Positions 11,605-20,622 of a stretch of DNA of 64,000 bases are shown here, in pieces. The position numbers and the translations under genes were made by a program. Origin of the DNA: Streptomyces sp. NBC_01214. GTDB taxonomy: Bacteria > Actinomycetota > Actinomycetes > Streptomycetales > Streptomycetaceae. A model generated the notes under the pieces. That model made no database searches and had not been told where the DNA came from. It saw only the letters and a program-made list of their open reading frames with translations. How positions within the stretch are numbered: the stretch's first letter is position 1; every line of letters begins with the position of its first letter. The stretch covers positions 806,001 to 870,000 of the forward strand of contig NZ_JAPEOS010000003.1 of assembly GCF_026340975.1 (NCBI RefSeq), in the 5' to 3' direction.

Positions 11605-12945
11605 CTACCCGCCGATGTCCCGGCTGCGGAAGTCCTCCAGCGTCTCGCGCCGGACCAGGATCCGGGCCGTGCCCTCGTGGACCGCGATGAGCGCGGGCCG
11701 GCCGACGAGGTTGTAGCCGGAGGCCATGGACAGCTGGTAGGCGCCGGCCACCGGTACGGCGAGCAAGTCGCCGGGGTGGATGTCGCCGGGCAGTTCCACG
11801 TCGGCTGCGAGGACGTCACCGGCTTCGCAGTGCCGTCCGACGACCGTGGCCGTGCAGGTGCCGGCAGTGGCAGTCGAGTGCCGACCGATCAGGCGGGGCG
11901 CGTAGCGCACCCCGTACAGGGCGGGGCGGGGGTTGTCGCTCATGCCGCCGTCGACGGCGACGAACACCTTCTCCCCGGTGTGCTTGACGGCGAGCACCCG
12001 GTACAGGGCGACCCCTGCCGGACCGGCGACGGCACGTCCGGGCTCGATGAGGAGTCGGGGGACGACCAGTCGGGCGGCGGCGCACCCTTCGATGAGCTCG
12101 GCGCGCAGCCGTCGCGCCAGCGCTGTGAGGTCGAGGGCGGGCTCGCCGGGCCGGTAGGCGATGCCGTGGCCGCCACCCATGTCCAGTTCGGGCAGGACGA
12201 TGCCGTGCGCGTCACGGATGCGGGCCATCAACCCGACCATGCGGCGCAGGGCCACCAGGTAGGGCTTCACATCGGTGATCTGGGAGCCGATGTGGCAGTG
12301 CAGGCCGGTCAGTTCGAGCTGCGGCTGGCTCAGGATCCGGCTGATGGCGTGCTGCGCGCCCCCGTCCGTGAGGGACAGGCCGAACTTCTGGTCGTCCGTA
12401 CCGGTGCGGATCTTGTCGTGGCCGCCCGCCGAGACGCCCGGCACCACCCGCACCATGACCTTCTGGTGCCCCTCGGGGCCCACAGCAGCCGCGATCCGCG
12501 CGATCTCGGACGGACCGTCGATGACGATCCGCCCCACGCCGAGCCGCAGCGCCGCCTCCAGGTCGCGGGGCGACTTGGCGTTGCCGTGCAGCACGATCCG
12601 TTCGGGCGGGAACCCGGCGGTGACGGCGAGCTCCAGCTCCCCGGCGGAGCAGACGTCCAGGCCCAGCCCTTCCTCCTCCACCCAGCGCACCATCGCGCGG
12701 CAGAGGAAGGCCTTCGCGGCGTAGTGGACGTCGGCGTCGGGGAAGGCGTCCTGATAGGTCCGGCAGCGCCCGCGCACCTCGCCCTCGTCCAGGACGTAGA
12801 CCGGGGTCTCGAACCGCTCGGCGACCTCGGCGAGCGACACCCCTGCGACGGCCGGATCGCCGTGCGGGAGCCGCTGCGCGGACGCGGGCCATATGGACAG
12901 GTCGTCGGCGCCGGTGGCGACCTCGGAGAGTACGGCAGTGGTCAT
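11605..12945 (-). CDS. lysA: Diaminopimelate decarboxylase (LysA)
   Basis: LysA removes carbon dioxide from meso-diaminopimelate to give L-lysine, using pyridoxal phosphate. This 446-residue protein shows the alanine-racemase-like barrel with the PLP lysine in HYAAKAFL (Lys78), HIGSQ, DMGGGHG for phosphate binding, EPGRAVAG, and the C-terminal GDLLAVPVAGAYQLSMASGYN. Start ATG 12945 follows GGGAAG. The SAV_915-type gene lies 13 bases upstream in the same direction, so the two probably form one unit. Streptomyces usually have another lysA near thrB/hom, so this may be a second copy. Confidence 0.92.
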   Translation of the reverse strand: MTTAVLSEVATGADDLSIWPASAQRLPHGDPAVAGVSLAEVAERFETPVYVLDEGEVRGRCRTYQDAFPDADVHYAAKAFLCRAMVRWVEEEGLGLDVCSAGELELAVTAGFPPERIVLHGNAKSPRDLEAALRLGVGRIVIDGPSEIARIAAAVGPEGHQKVMVRVVPGVSAGGHDKIRTGTDDQKFGLSLTDGGAQHAISRILSQPQLELTGLHCHIGSQITDVKPYLVALRRMVGLMARIRDAHGIVLPELDMGGGHGIAYRPGEPALDLTALARRLRAELIEGCAAARLVVPRLLIEPGRAVAGPAGVALYRVLAVKHTGEKVFVAVDGGMSDNPRPALYGVRYAPRLIGRHSTATAGTCTATVVGRHCEAGDVLAADVELPGDIHPGDLLAVPVAGAYQLSMASGYNLVGRPALIAVHEGTARILVRRETLEDFRSRDIGG

Positions 12946-12958
12946 CGGGACTTCCCTC

Positions 12959-13294
12959 TCAGAGAGCGCGGACCGCGACGTCGGCCGTTCGAGCCGGCAC
13001 CGGGGTGACGGCGGGAGCCGTGAGGGTCGGGTCGATCGTCAGCGAGCACGCGCCGAGCGGCGAAGCCAACGCGCGGAGCGCCGACTCGGACAGCCGGATC
13101 CAGGGCTGCTCCGCGCCGAGCGTCGCGGCCAGCAGGTCAGGGCGGGTGAATCCGACGGCGGTACGGTCGCCCAGCGGGGTGCGGAACATCCGGAGCACCA
13201 CCTCCGCGATCCCCGGCCGGACGGGCACGTAGAGGGGTCCGGCCGGGACGCGTTCTTCAGGCTCCGGGTCGTTTTCGTACTGGAACAAACACAT
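12959..13294 (-). CDS. SAV_915-family protein
   Basis: This 111-residue protein starts at ATG 13294 (MCLFQYENDPEPEERVPAGP), with GGGAGG five bases upstream. An upstream in-frame start would put the ribosome site inside the gene. Segments VVLRMFRTPLGDRTAVGFT and WIRLSESALRALASPLGAC match the actinobacterial SAV_915 family, a small soluble family related to SseB-like folds with no established activity. It lies 13 bases upstream of lysA and is probably co-transcribed with it. Confidence 0.8.
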   Translation of the reverse strand: MCLFQYENDPEPEERVPAGPLYVPVRPGIAEVVLRMFRTPLGDRTAVGFTRPDLLAATLGAEQPWIRLSESALRALASPLGACSLTIDPTLTAPAVTPVPARTADVAVRAL

Positions 13295-13576
13295 GGGGCC
13301 CTCCCAGAGGAACCACGAGCGGCAGTGGAGGCCCCGGGTGCGGGGAGGCAGTCCGGGGCGCGACAACGAAGCTATCCCCGGGCTCCCACACCTTCCGCCC
13401 TGCCTTGGCGGGTCCTTGACGACGACCCGCCCAGTCCATACGGATCGCTGACGGACGGCGTCAGGAACCCGTCACGGCCACGGACCTCGGCGTGAGAGAG
13501 CCGTCAACAGCCGCACCGAAGCCCCCGCGGAGCGCTTTCATGTGAACCAGCCGCCGAGGACGAGGGGACGGAAACT

Positions 13577-14089
13577 GTGCGCAGAGTCGTGGTCGGTGTC
13601 ACGGGCCGCCCGGGGAGTCTGACCGCATTGCACCGGGCGGCGGCAGAAGCCCGACTGCACGATGCGGAACTGAGGGTCGTCCTGGCCTGGCAGTCACCGG
13701 GCGACGAACTCGGGAGCCGCAACGGCCTCGGGCCCTCTGCCCTGGCCCAATGCCGTGCTGCGGCCGTCGAAAGACTCCGCGAGGCCCTCGACACCGCCTT
13801 CGGCGCCGCGGGACCCGGGATCCCCCTCGCGGGCCTCACGGTACGGGGGACTCCGGGCGCAGTTCTCGTGGACACCGCCCGTGACCCGGACGGCCTCCTC
13901 GTGGTCGGCACGGGATCCCGCGCCGCACTGCGCCGCCTCGTCCGGCCCTCGGTGGCCCGCTACTGCCTCGCGCACGCCGCCTGCCCCGTGCTGGCCGTTC
14001 CGCCGTCCCCGCTCCAAGCCGAGCTGGAATCCGTGCACCGTCGCAATGCCTGGCGGATCCCGCTGGACCCGCGCGAGCTGGCTTCCTGA
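13577..14089 (+). CDS. Universal stress protein, single domain
   Basis: This 170-residue UspA-fold protein starts at GTG 13577 (MRRVVVGVTGRPGSLTALHR). The beta1 strand VVVGVTG, the ATP-loop-like VVGTGSRAALRRLVRPSVARYCL and the closing HAACPVLAVP strand are the usual family landmarks; the canonical G-2x-G-9x-G-S/T pattern is only partly kept. It lies alone, and the 280-base gap upstream (13295-13576) contains a CTTGACG element at 13415-13421 and a GTCCATACGG box resembling the one upstream of kdp. The role is probably stress or nucleotide sensing. Confidence 0.8.
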   Translation: MRRVVVGVTGRPGSLTALHRAAAEARLHDAELRVVLAWQSPGDELGSRNGLGPSALAQCRAAAVERLREALDTAFGAAGPGIPLAGLTVRGTPGAVLVDTARDPDGLLVVGTGSRAALRRLVRPSVARYCLAHAACPVLAVPPSPLQAELESVHRRNAWRIPLDPRELAS

Positions 14090-14174
14090 GGAACAGCAGG
14101 CGGCGGCCCCGGTCCGTCGCCGCCCCGGAGCTCTGGCGGGTGCGCCGAGGGGGCTGACCAGCGCTGTGGCGGGG

Positions 14175-14203
14175 GCTGACAGGCGGGACGTCCCGCTGTC
14201 AGC
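14175..14203. promoter_or_regulatory. Long near-perfect palindrome between stress protein and serine hydrolase
   Basis: GCTGACAG (14175-14182) and CTGTCAGC (14196-14203) flank CGGGACGTCCCG, itself a perfect 12-base palindrome. The whole 29-base element is symmetrical except for one extra G. With almost no loop it suits an operator better than a terminator. A tandem CCCGACGACA repeat follows at about 14261-14290. Confidence 0.45.
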
Positions 14204-14301
14204 GTGCGATCAGTGGTCTGTCAGCGGGCCCGGGCACCGTCGTGGTCATCGAGAACGACGACACCCGACGACACCCGACGACATCCGACCAGGAGGACCC
14301 C

Positions 14302-15723
14302 ATGAACGTCGACGCCACCCAGAAGCCGCAGGACGAAAAGGCCCGGACCGAGCTCGCCGAGTTCGTCGAGCGGGCCGCCACGCAGTTCGGTATCCCCGGC
14401 GTCACCGTCGGCGTGTGGGCGGACGGCCGGGAGACCTTCGCGAGCCACGGCGTGACCAGCCTCGACAACCCGCTGCCCGTCGACGAGGACACGCTGTTCC
14501 AGGTGGGCTCCACGACGAAGACCTTAACGGCGGTGGCGCTGATGCGGCTGGTCGCCGACGGCCGCGTCGAACTCGATGCGCCGGTGCGCCGGTACGTACC
14601 CGAGCTCGTCCTCGCGGACGAGACGGCCGCGGCCGAGATCACCGTCCTGAACCTGCTCAACCACACCTCGGGTCTGGGCTGGAACATCATCGTCGACACC
14701 GGTGACGGGGACGACGCCCTGGCCGCCTTCGTAGCGAGGATGGCCGAGTTGGAGTTCATCGGCGAGCCCGGTGCCCGCGCCTCGTACAGCCAGGCCGCGT
14801 ACAACCTGCTCGGACGCGTCCTGGAGAACGTCACGGGCCTGACGTACGAGCAGGCCGTCGCCTCGCTCGTGTTCGGGCCGCTGGGACTGTCCAACAGCTT
14901 CTTCGGCACCGCCGACGTCATGACCCGGCGGTTCGCCGTGGGCCACGGCCCCGGCGAGGACGGCAACCTCGCCGTCGCGAAGGAGTGGCGGCTCACCCGG
15001 GGCAACAACCCCGGAGGAGGTCTCGCCTCTTCTGCGGCGGACGTCCTGGCCTGGGCGCGGTTCCAGCTCGGCGACGGCCGAACGGAGAACGGCGAGCAGC
15101 TCCTGCCGGCCGAGCTGCTGCACCGGATGCGGGAACGGACCGTCGAACTGCGCGGCAGCAACCTCGGCGACGGCTTCGGCATCTGCTGGTTCCTGCGCGA
15201 GGTGGACGGTGTTCGGACGATCGAGCACGGCGGTTCGGCCAACGGCCAGTTCTGCGAGCTGGTGATCGTGCCCGAGCGGAACTTCGCGGTCGTCGCCATG
15301 GCCAATGCCGGCCCGGACGGCATCCCCTTCAACCGGACGGCCGTCCGCTGGGCCCTGGAGCACTACCTCGGCGTCGTGGACAAGGACCCGGAGCCGCTGC
15401 CGTACGACGAGGTGCGGGCCGCGGAGGTCGTCGGGGCCTACGAGAACGACGTCATGACGCTCACGGTCGCCCTCGACGGCACGGCGCTGACCATCGCGGC
15501 AGCGATCAAGCCGGAGATCCGCGAGGCGGCCGACTTCGAGATGCCCGCGGACCACGAACCGGCCGCCATGGGCCTGCTGCCCGGCGACGGCGACGAGTTC
15601 ATCGTCACCGCCGGTGGACTACGGGGGCAGCGCGGCTTCTTCTCCCGGGACGCGAGCGGTGCCGTCACCGGCGTCGACCTCGGCGGCCGCATCTTCCACC
15701 AGGTGCCCACCGCCTTCACGTGA
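14302..15723 (+). CDS. Class C beta-lactamase-family serine hydrolase
   Basis: This 473-residue hydrolase has the penicillin-recognising fold. The active-site SxxK is STTK (Ser70-Lys73) and the second motif is around YSQ (Tyr162). The late IEHGGSANGQ segment corresponds to the KTG-like motif (HGG in this branch). Start ATG 14302 follows AGGAGG; an upstream in-frame ATG at 14242 lacks a site. It lacks an obvious signal peptide. A C-terminal lipocalin-like extension (about 375-473) follows the catalytic domain. Leu75 is encoded by TTA (14524-14526), the rare codon read by the bldA tRNA, so translation may be limited to late growth. Substrate unknown; esterase or D-amino peptidase activities are usual in the family. 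Confidence 0.85.
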   Translation: MNVDATQKPQDEKARTELAEFVERAATQFGIPGVTVGVWADGRETFASHGVTSLDNPLPVDEDTLFQVGSTTKTLTAVALMRLVADGRVELDAPVRRYVPELVLADETAAAEITVLNLLNHTSGLGWNIIVDTGDGDDALAAFVARMAELEFIGEPGARASYSQAAYNLLGRVLENVTGLTYEQAVASLVFGPLGLSNSFFGTADVMTRRFAVGHGPGEDGNLAVAKEWRLTRGNNPGGGLASSAADVLAWARFQLGDGRTENGEQLLPAELLHRMRERTVELRGSNLGDGFGICWFLREVDGVRTIEHGGSANGQFCELVIVPERNFAVVAMANAGPDGIPFNRTAVRWALEHYLGVVDKDPEPLPYDEVRAAEVVGAYENDVMTLTVALDGTALTIAAAIKPEIREAADFEMPADHEPAAMGLLPGDGDEFIVTAGGLRGQRGFFSRDASGAVTGVDLGGRIFHQVPTAFT

Positions 15724-15780
15724 CGGGCCAGCCATGGGGCGCGGACCGGCATCCCAGGGAGGGGAGAGAGCCCTTCGGAT

Positions 15781-16403
15781 CCCCCGTACCGTCGTCCGCG
15801 AGGTAGCCGAGTGCGGCGTCACGGAGAAAGGCTTGGGGAAGGTGGAGCCCGACACCGAGCCTGCGGGCATCCATCGCCGCTTCCAGCGAGCCCTCGCCAC
15901 AGGCGCGCCGCGCTCGTAACGGCTCAGCAGCTCCGGCGATCCGGGCAGGTCGGCCAGGTCCTGCGTGACGCGGCCGTGACTCCGCGCCCGGTCCAGGGCG
16001 TCTGCGAGCATCCGGTCGCCCTCTCGAGCGAACGCCTGCGCAGCGCGCAGCGCGTCCTGGTCAGGCCGAGAACCGGCCGTCGTATTCGGGCCAGAGGGTG
16101 CCCAGAACGAGGACCGGCCGGCGGTCAGGATGCGTGAGCAGGGCGCGCAGGGCAGCCGCGATGCGGTTCACCGTGCCGGGGACCGCCCAGGTAGTGCTGC
16201 GCCTCGTTGAGCCACACCACTGTCCGCGGAGCAACCCGGGCCAGGCCCTTCAGGGCGGCTTTGGCGCGCGTCGGATCGTGCGGGTGCCATAGCCGCCACC
16301 TCCGTCAGCAGTTCCTCGCGAGCCAGGCCCAGTGTGCGGGCAGTCCCTCGGCGAGCTTCTTGCACAGCCCAGCCAAGGCGGCGTCGCGATCACCGTCGCC
16401 CAT
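15781..16403 (-). pseudogene. Decayed STAND/AAA-type regulator gene with several frameshifts
   Basis: Translating the minus strand in changing frames recovers a recognisable series: MGDGDRDAALAGLCKKL near 16403, ARVAPRTVVWLNEAQHYLGG, ALLTHPDRRPVLVLGTLWPE, RMLADALDRARSHGRVTQDL and LEAAMDARRLGVGLHLPQAF. These are consecutive parts of a large Streptomyces ATP-binding regulator type in which a VVWLNEAQ segment precedes LVLGTLWPEYW. At least three frame changes and an internal stop separate them, and the N- and C-terminal parts of the gene are missing. I read it as a remnant, not a working gene. Confidence 0.7.
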
Positions 16404-16425
16404 TGCTCCCCCTGGTTCTGATCTG

Positions 16426-16464
16426 TTCGCCGGGGTTCATTCTGCTGTGGTGAACCCCGGCGAA
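16426..16464. terminator. Perfect 14-base hairpin
   Basis: TTCGCCGGGGTTCA (16426-16439) and TGAACCCCGGCGAA (16451-16464) are exact complements around an 11-base loop. It sits just upstream of the decayed regulator's start. It could end transcription from either side or be a mobile-element end; no T-run is visible. Confidence 0.5.
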
Positions 16465-16516
16465 CGCGGTTTCCGAGACGTTCCGAGCAACCGCCCGTCG
16501 CTCCACGGAGACCGCC

Positions 16517-16603
16517 ATGACCCAACTCGCCATCGCCCTCGTCGTGGTGGTCGCGATCCTCGCGGCGGCTGCCGCAGCCCTGACCACGCTTTTTGCCTCC
16601 TGA
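16517..16603 (+). CDS. Possible 28-residue hydrophobic peptide
   Basis: ATG 16517 follows GGAG and opens a frame reading MTQLAIALVVVVAILAAAAA then LTTLFAS. It is a single membrane helix with typical codon use. It is short enough to be chance. It lies 215 bases upstream of the YVTN protein start, and nothing else convincing is seen in that leader. Confidence 0.3.
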   Translation: MTQLAIALVVVVAILAAAAAALTTLFAS

Positions 16604-16818
16604 TCACCGCATCGTGCCGCGAAGGCTTCACCGACGGGCACGTGAGCAACAGGCCGACCGCCCGTGGGGCCGGCCGGGTGGGGGCGTCACCGGTTGGGGC
16701 GGGTCGAGTAGCGGCTGCGTGCGCAGGGGTGATCGTCTGGCCGCGACGGTCCGCCCGGCCCGTGTTCGCCGGTGACGCGAGGCGGTCGTCAGCAACTCTG
16801 AGCGAAGGGATCGTCGTC

Positions 16819-18261
16819 ATGGGCCCAGAACAGGGGCGGGCGAGAGCGGACGGAACGGTGGGCAGCCGAGTCGGCCGGTACGTGCTGGGGCTGCTGTTGT
16901 CCGCGGCGATGGCAGCATCGACCGTAGTCGCTCTTCCGGTCGGCCAGGCAGCGGCGGTACCACCGGGGACCTACGTCTACGTCTCCAACCTCAACAACGA
17001 CAACGTCTCGGTGATCGACACCGTCACCAACACGGTGACCGCCACCATCCCCGTCGGTGACGGCCCGCAGGGGGTGGCGGCGACTCCGAACGGAACCCGT
17101 GTTTACGTCGTCAACAGTGTCAGCGACACCGTCTCGGTCATCGACACCGCCACCGACGCGGTGACCGCCACCCTCCCCGTCGGCGACTTCCCCGTCGGGG
17201 TGGCGGTGACACCGGACGGTACCCGCGTCTACGTCCTCAACTCCGTGGCCGGGACCGTGTCGGTGATCGACACCGTCACCAACACCGTGACCGCCACCAT
17301 CCCCGTCGGGTCCCAACCCGTATCGGTGGCGGTGACACCCGACAGCACCCGCGCCTACGTCACCAACCGGCTCAGCGACACCGTCTCGGTGATCGACACC
17401 GCCACCAACACGGTGACCGCCAGCATCCCCGTCAGCGAGGGGCCCTGGGGGGTGGCGGTGACGCCGGACGGTACCCGCGCCTACGTCACCAGTGTCGACC
17501 TCAGCGACATTGTGTCGGTGATCGACATCGCCACGAACACTGTGACCGCGACCATCATCGCCGGCAACGACCCCCAGGGGGTGGTGGTGACGCCGGACGG
17601 CACCCGTGCCTACGTCGCCAACGCCTTCAGCAGCACCGTCTCGGTGATCGACACCACCACCAACACCGTGACCGCCACCATCGCCACCACCAACAGGCCC
17701 GGCGAGGTGGCCATGGCACCGGACGGCACCCACGTCTACGCCGTCAACGGCACCAACGACAACGTGTCGGTGATCGACACCGTCACCAACACGGTGACCG
17801 CCACGGTCCCCGTCGGCGACTTCCCTCTCAGGGCGGCGGTCACGAACGTGGGCAACATCCCGGTACCGGGCGATCCGGTGCCGACCGAGCTGAAGCTCAA
17901 GACGACCAAGAAGAAGGGCAAGGGCAGCAAAACCCTCACGCTGACCGCCCGGCTGACGGCCGAAGGCCAGCCCCTGCAAGGCGAAACCGTCACCTTCACC
18001 ACCGCCGGCACGACACTGTGCACGAGCACCACCAACACCCACGGCCAAGCAACCTGCACGATCCACAGCAGGCAGGCCAAGCACACCTGCTACACCGCCA
18101 CGTTCACCGGCGACGACACCTACCAGGGATCGACCGCCACCACCTGTCTCCCCTCCCACGACAAGAAGGAGGAGGACAAGGAGCCGTCCGGCCTGCGCAC
18201 AACCGCCGACGCTTTGACCCCGGCGTCGTCGTCGGACTGGAAGGCGGCCACCACCCCGTAG
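16819..18261 (+). CDS. Exported YVTN beta-propeller protein with Ig-like domain
   Basis: This 480-residue protein starts at ATG 16819, eight bases after AAGGGA. An N-terminal signal peptide ([20 protein letters not shown], ending near GQAAA) is followed by about seven 42-residue blades carrying the pattern YV.N...[19 protein letters not shown]....[10 protein letters not shown], the YVTN seven-bladed propeller of surface-layer-type proteins. A bacterial Ig-like domain (about 355-455, with [14 protein letters not shown] and [11 protein letters not shown]) follows. The last ~25 residues are atypical, and DNA just beyond matches an unrelated fragment in the other direction, so the C-terminus may have been altered by a rearrangement. 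It is probably secreted or cell-wall associated. Confidence 0.85.
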   Translation: MGPEQGRARADGTVGSRVGRYVLGLLLSAAMAASTVVALPVGQAAAVPPGTYVYVSNLNNDNVSVIDTVTNTVTATIPVGDGPQGVAATPNGTRVYVVNSVSDTVSVIDTATDAVTATLPVGDFPVGVAVTPDGTRVYVLNSVAGTVSVIDTVTNTVTATIPVGSQPVSVAVTPDSTRAYVTNRLSDTVSVIDTATNTVTASIPVSEGPWGVAVTPDGTRAYVTSVDLSDIVSVIDIATNTVTATIIAGNDPQGVVVTPDGTRAYVANAFSSTVSVIDTTTNTVTATIATTNRPGEVAMAPDGTHVYAVNGTNDNVSVIDTVTNTVTATVPVGDFPLRAAVTNVGNIPVPGDPVPTELKLKTTKKKGKGSKTLTLTARLTAEGQPLQGETVTFTTAGTTLCTSTTNTHGQATCTIHSRQAKHTCYTATFTGDDTYQGSTATTCLPSHDKKEEDKEPSGLRTTADALTPASSSDWKAATTP

Positions 18262-18716
18262 AGGCCGAGCGCGATGACGCCGGCGCCGATCCAGATCCAG
18301 CCCTTGTGCTCGCGGATGCCCTGCCAGACCAGCCTTCGAGGGCTTCGCCCGACCGGCCCGCGAACGCGATCTCGTCGCCCGGATCGCCGAGCTGCCCGAG
18401 AAGATCGCCGGACTCCTGGACCGGCTCAAGGCCGGGGGCCGGAAGCTGCACGCGGCGCCGACGAGGCCCGCGGCCTGGCCACCCCCGACCGTGACCGGCT
18501 GCCCGCCACGCCCCCGGGCGCCATCGAGCTCGGTGCTCGGACGGCTCGACACCGCCGCAAGCCGTGACCCCGCAGCGGGTACCGCTGCGGGGTCGCCGCC
18601 CCCGCCCAGGAGCACGGGCCCGCTCGGACAAGGCTCGTTCCCCCGGCGCACGGCCACGACCTGGGCGCGCCACGTGAGGGCAGAGCCCGGCGGTCGGGAG
18701 TTGCCGGAAGGAACGG
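18262..18716. other. Gap with gene fragments, no intact gene
   Basis: On the minus strand, 18335-18230 translates to [20 protein letters not shown] and onward, the end of a membrane protein without a start. On the plus strand, 18330-18480 gives [20 protein letters not shown], another fragment that then shifts frame. Both look like debris of lost genes. A terminator hairpin lies at 18566-18594. Confidence 0.5.
18566..18594. terminator. Hairpin terminator
   Basis: GACCCCGCAGCGG (18566-18578) pairs perfectly with CCGCTGCGGGGTC (18582-18594) over a three-base loop. It lies downstream of the amidase gene on the minus strand and downstream of the fragments on the plus strand, so it may serve both. 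Confidence 0.7.
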
Positions 18717-20468
18717 CTACGCGTGCGGAGGCACCTGTGCCGACAGCCGCGGCGTACGCGGCGGCACCGTGCGCCGGCTGCCGGTCCGCTCGAAGGCCGC
18801 GGCGAGGGCCAGCAGGGCGTTGTCGTCGTAGGCACGGCCCGCGAAGGTCAGCCCGACGGGCATGCCGGTGTCCGTCATGGTGCCCATCGGCACGGTCACG
18901 GTCGGGATGCCGAGGTGGCGGGGGACCAGGTTGCCGTTCGCGACCCAGACGCCGTTGCGCCAGCCGAGGTCGGCGGAGGCCACGGACACGTCCATGTCGG
19001 CGGGCCCGACGTCGGCGACCGCGGGGAACACCACCGAGTCCAGGCCCAGTCCGTCCATCCACAGCTCCAGGTCGACCCGGCGCGTCTCCTCGAGACCGCG
19101 CAGCCCTTGCTCGAGGTGCGGCATGTCGGTGAGGGACGCGTACGGGCGCTCGCGCACGAGGCGCGGGTAGTCGCCGATCGTGTCGTCGAAACCGTCGTAG
19201 CGGTCGGGCAGTTCGCCGTCCTGCTTGGGCCAGATGCGGGTGCTGTCGACCTCGGCCAGGGTGGGGAGCGCCGGGTCGCCGTTGGCCCGCAGGAAGTCGT
19301 CCCACGCCCAGGCGGACAGGTCTTCGATCTCGAAGGTGAGGAAGTCGCGGCTGACCAGTCCGCGGGTGGGCAGCGACGGCGCGCCGGGGCGGTCGGACTC
19401 GTAGTTCGACACGACGGGGAAGTCGACCTCGACGACCTCGGCGCCGGCGGCCTCCAGGTCGCGGCGGGCGGCTTCCCACAGGGCGATCACCGAGGGACGG
19501 GTGTCGATGCGCTGACCGGTCTGGCCGCCGATGCCCCCGGCGGGGTTCGTTCCGGCGTCGGGGTCGGCGTTGATGTACATCCTGGGTACGCCGACGCGCT
19601 TGCCGGCGAGCGCGTCGGACGCGGCCACGGCGTCGGCGGGTGCGAGGGCCGGGTAGGAGGCGGGGCGTACCTGCGAGGGGGAGGGCAGCGGCACCCACGG
19701 CTGTGCGCGCCACAGGTCCCCGCGCGCGTGCGGGTCGTCGGCCACGATGACGTCGAGCAGTTCGAGCAGGTCGGCCATGGTGCGGGTGTGCAGGACCACG
19801 ACGTCCATGGTCGGTACGAGCGGCCAGTTGCCGCGGACCGAGATCACGCCGCGGCTGGGCGTGTAGGCGCACAGGGCATTGTTCGACGCGGGCGCCCGGC
19901 CCGAGGACCAGGTCTCCTCGCCGAGGCCGAACGCGCCGAACGACGCCGCCGTCGCCGTGCCGGAGCCGTTGGAGGAGCCGGAGCCGTAGGCGCTGGTGAG
20001 CCAGTCGGCGTTGTACGGGCTCTCCGCGCGGCCGTACACACCCCGCTGCATGCCGCCGTTCGCCATCGGCGGCATGTTGGTCAGGCCGATGAGGACGGCC
20101 CCGCCCGCGCGCAGGCGTTCGATGGCGAAGGCGTCGTGCTGGGCGACGAGGTGCTCGAACGCGGGGGAGCCGGACGCGGCCGTCAGCCCCTTCGCGAGGT
20201 AGCTGTCCTTCGCGGTGTACGGGATGCCGTCCAGCGGACCGAGCGTCTCGCCCCGCCCGCGGCGCGCGTCGGAGGCCTCCGCGTCCGCGCGGGCGTCCGG
20301 GTTCATCACGACCATCGCGTTCAGAGCGGTGGACGTACCGGGCCGGTCGTACGCCTCGATCCGCGCGAGGTAGGCGTCGAGCAGCTCGACAGAGGTGGTC
20401 TCACCCTTCTCCAGCGCCGCGCGCAGGTCGGCGATACAGGTCTCCACAACATCGAATCCACGCGTCAT
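18717..20468 (-). CDS. Amidase-signature family hydrolase
   Basis: This 583-residue enzyme belongs to the amidase-signature family, which cleaves carboxamides by a Ser-cisSer-Lys triad. The lysine lies in GIPYTAKDSY (Lys87). The Gly/Ser-rich core is GSGSSNGSGTATAASFGAFG, followed by GEETWSSGRAPASNNALCA with the probable nucleophile. It starts at ATG 20468 after GGAG; an earlier in-frame ATG at 20540 lacks a site. A divergent TetR gene starts about 150 bases away with a clear operator between them, so the amidase is probably repressed by that regulator. Substrate is unknown; aryl or aliphatic amides are typical. Confidence 0.9.
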   Translation of the reverse strand: MTRGFDVVETCIADLRAALEKGETTSVELLDAYLARIEAYDRPGTSTALNAMVVMNPDARADAEASDARRGRGETLGPLDGIPYTAKDSYLAKGLTAASGSPAFEHLVAQHDAFAIERLRAGGAVLIGLTNMPPMANGGMQRGVYGRAESPYNADWLTSAYGSGSSNGSGTATAASFGAFGLGEETWSSGRAPASNNALCAYTPSRGVISVRGNWPLVPTMDVVVLHTRTMADLLELLDVIVADDPHARGDLWRAQPWVPLPSPSQVRPASYPALAPADAVAASDALAGKRVGVPRMYINADPDAGTNPAGGIGGQTGQRIDTRPSVIALWEAARRDLEAAGAEVVEVDFPVVSNYESDRPGAPSLPTRGLVSRDFLTFEIEDLSAWAWDDFLRANGDPALPTLAEVDSTRIWPKQDGELPDRYDGFDDTIGDYPRLVRERPYASLTDMPHLEQGLRGLEETRRVDLELWMDGLGLDSVVFPAVADVGPADMDVSVASADLGWRNGVWVANGNLVPRHLGIPTVTVPMGTMTDTGMPVGLTFAGRAYDDNALLALAAAFERTGSRRTVPPRTPRLSAQVPPHA

Positions 20469-20555
20469 GCGGGTGTCTCCAGGGTGGTCGGGTCGGACGG
20501 GCGAGCCGCTGGGCATCGGGGCGACCGACGGCCGTCGCACTCCCCATCGCGCTGA

Positions 20556-20587
20556 CTAGATTTTCAGTCTAGATTAGGAATCTAAAC
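20556..20587. promoter_or_regulatory. TetR-type operator between amidase and its regulator
   Basis: An imperfect palindrome spans 20567-20587: GTCTAGATT, three bases, then AATCTAAAC (eight of nine positions complementary). A further half-site CTAGATT begins at 20556. It is an A/T-rich island in GC-rich DNA, placed midway between the divergent amidase and TetR starts. That is the standard layout for an autoregulated TetR repressor. Confidence 0.7.
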
Positions 20588-20622
20588 TCCTGGAACGGAC
20601 TGGAACAGAGGTGAGCGAATCC

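Noticed and set aside
17000-17830. Regular DNA repeats that might suggest a CRISPR array
   Set aside because: They are the coding repeats of the YVTN propeller, without constant repeat/variable spacer structure.
18723-20555. 610-codon plus-strand frame opposite the amidase
   Set aside because: Antisense shadow; low-complexity composition and no recognisable motif, while the opposite strand encodes an intact amidase.
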